Source: Streptomyces sp. NBC_01707 (GTDB lineage Bacteria > Actinomycetota > Actinomycetes > Streptomycetales > Streptomycetaceae). From it: a stretch of 64,000 nucleotides of DNA. Below are positions 63,679-64,000 of this stretch, one piece after another (within the stretch, counting starts at the first letter, position 1; each line of letters opens with the position of its first letter). The stretch lies in assembly GCF_041438805.1 (NCBI RefSeq), contig NZ_CP109190.1, positions 6,634,001 to 6,698,000 of the forward strand. The letters are read 5' to 3'. The notes under the pieces were generated by a model that was not told the DNA's origin, did no database searches, and saw only the letters and a list, made by a program, of their open reading frames with translations. A program made the translations under genes and the position numbers.

Positions 63679-64000
63679 ATGTCCGTACGAGAACTCGTCG
63701 TCCTCGGCACCGCCAGCCAGGTCCCGACCCGGCACCGCAACCACAACGGCTATCTGCTGCGCTGGGACGGCGAGGGCATCCTCTTCGACCCGGGCGAGGG
63801 CACCCAGCGTCAGATGCTGCGGGCCGGGGTCGCCGCGCACGACATCAACCGGATCTGCATCACGCACTTCCACGGCGACCACTCGCTCGGTCTGGCCGGG
63901 GTGATCCAGCGGATCAACCTCGACCAGGTACCGCACCCCGTCACCGCGCACTACCCGGCGAGCGGCCGGCACTTCTTCGAGCGGCTGCGGTACGCGACCG
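63679..64000 (+). CDS. rnz: Ribonuclease Z, 5' part (3' end outside window)
   Basis: First 107 residues of the tRNA 3'-processing endonuclease, MBL fold. [18 protein letters not shown] starts the fold, [11 protein letters not shown] matches RNase Z, and the zinc motif HFHGDH is at 63-68. tRNAs such as the two tRNA-Ala genes here lack encoded CCA, so they are expected substrates. It is cut by the window end. Confidence 0.93.
   Translation, partial: MSVRELVVLGTASQVPTRHRNHNGYLLRWDGEGILFDPGEGTQRQMLRAGVAAHDINRICITHFHGDHSLGLAGVIQRINLDQVPHPVTAHYPASGRHFFERLRYAT

Overview
The window is a stretch of high-GC actinobacterial chromosome, most probably from a Streptomyces species or a close relative. The evidence is the codon usage, the frequent GTG starts and GTGA/ATGA stop-start overlaps, and a gene order that from memory matches the Streptomyces core chromosome: obg, proB-proA, nadD-LCP-rsfS, leuS, comEA-comEC, holA, rpsT, lepA, hemW, hrcA-dnaJ2, rsmE. 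No database search was run. The window opens inside obg and closes inside the ribonuclease Z gene.

Bases 1-17,000: after the end of obg comes a cell-wall glycopolymer island. It has one GT4 glycosyltransferase, three CDP-glycerol:polyglycerophosphate transferase-like (TagF-type) proteins of three different architectures, galE, and a complete dTDP-L-rhamnose set (rmlA-rmlB-rmlD overlapping on the plus strand, rmlC converging). Together these can supply UDP-galactose and dTDP-rhamnose and build a teichoic-acid-like polymer. No CDP-glycerol synthase (TagD) and no export ABC transporter lie in the window.

Bases 17,000-29,000: proB and proA flank a conserved unknown gene. Next is an envelope-related block: two adjacent single-pass membrane proteins sharing a cytoplasmic SVVFDExFVRAA motif, an M48 membrane protease, two mini membrane proteins, nadD, a LytR-CpsA-Psr (LCP) protein (probable PdtA/SCO2578 counterpart), rsfS and a phosphatase that appears to start at CTG. 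Two identical tRNA-Ala(GGC) genes follow, with a degraded transporter fragment, a 35-codon small ORF and a zinc-ribbon protein between them.

Bases 29,000-41,000: a two-gene electron-transfer operon (bis-heme ferric-reductase-like membrane protein plus a NuoF-like flavoprotein with a ferredoxin tail). Next comes leuS behind a short Leu-rich leader peptide and terminator (attenuator), then an unknown membrane protein, a DegV protein and comEA-comEC.

Bases 41,000-64,000: mostly housekeeping. A PPOX-fold protein, arylamine N-acetyltransferase, a YceI protein, holA, rpsT, lepA, a long-chain acyl-CoA ligase with a palindromic candidate operator, a PP2C/SpoIIE regulator, hemW, a DUF3097 protein, a metallo-hydrolase, hrcA-dnaJ2 behind a CIRCE operator, an NMO-rsmE pair, a secreted small protein, a full-length tricorn protease homologue, a HIT protein and partial rnz. 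Many genes show a TANNNT-type -10 box six to eight bases before the start codon and no Shine-Dalgarno sequence, which suggests leaderless transcription. No insertion sequence, integrase, prophage or CRISPR array was seen.
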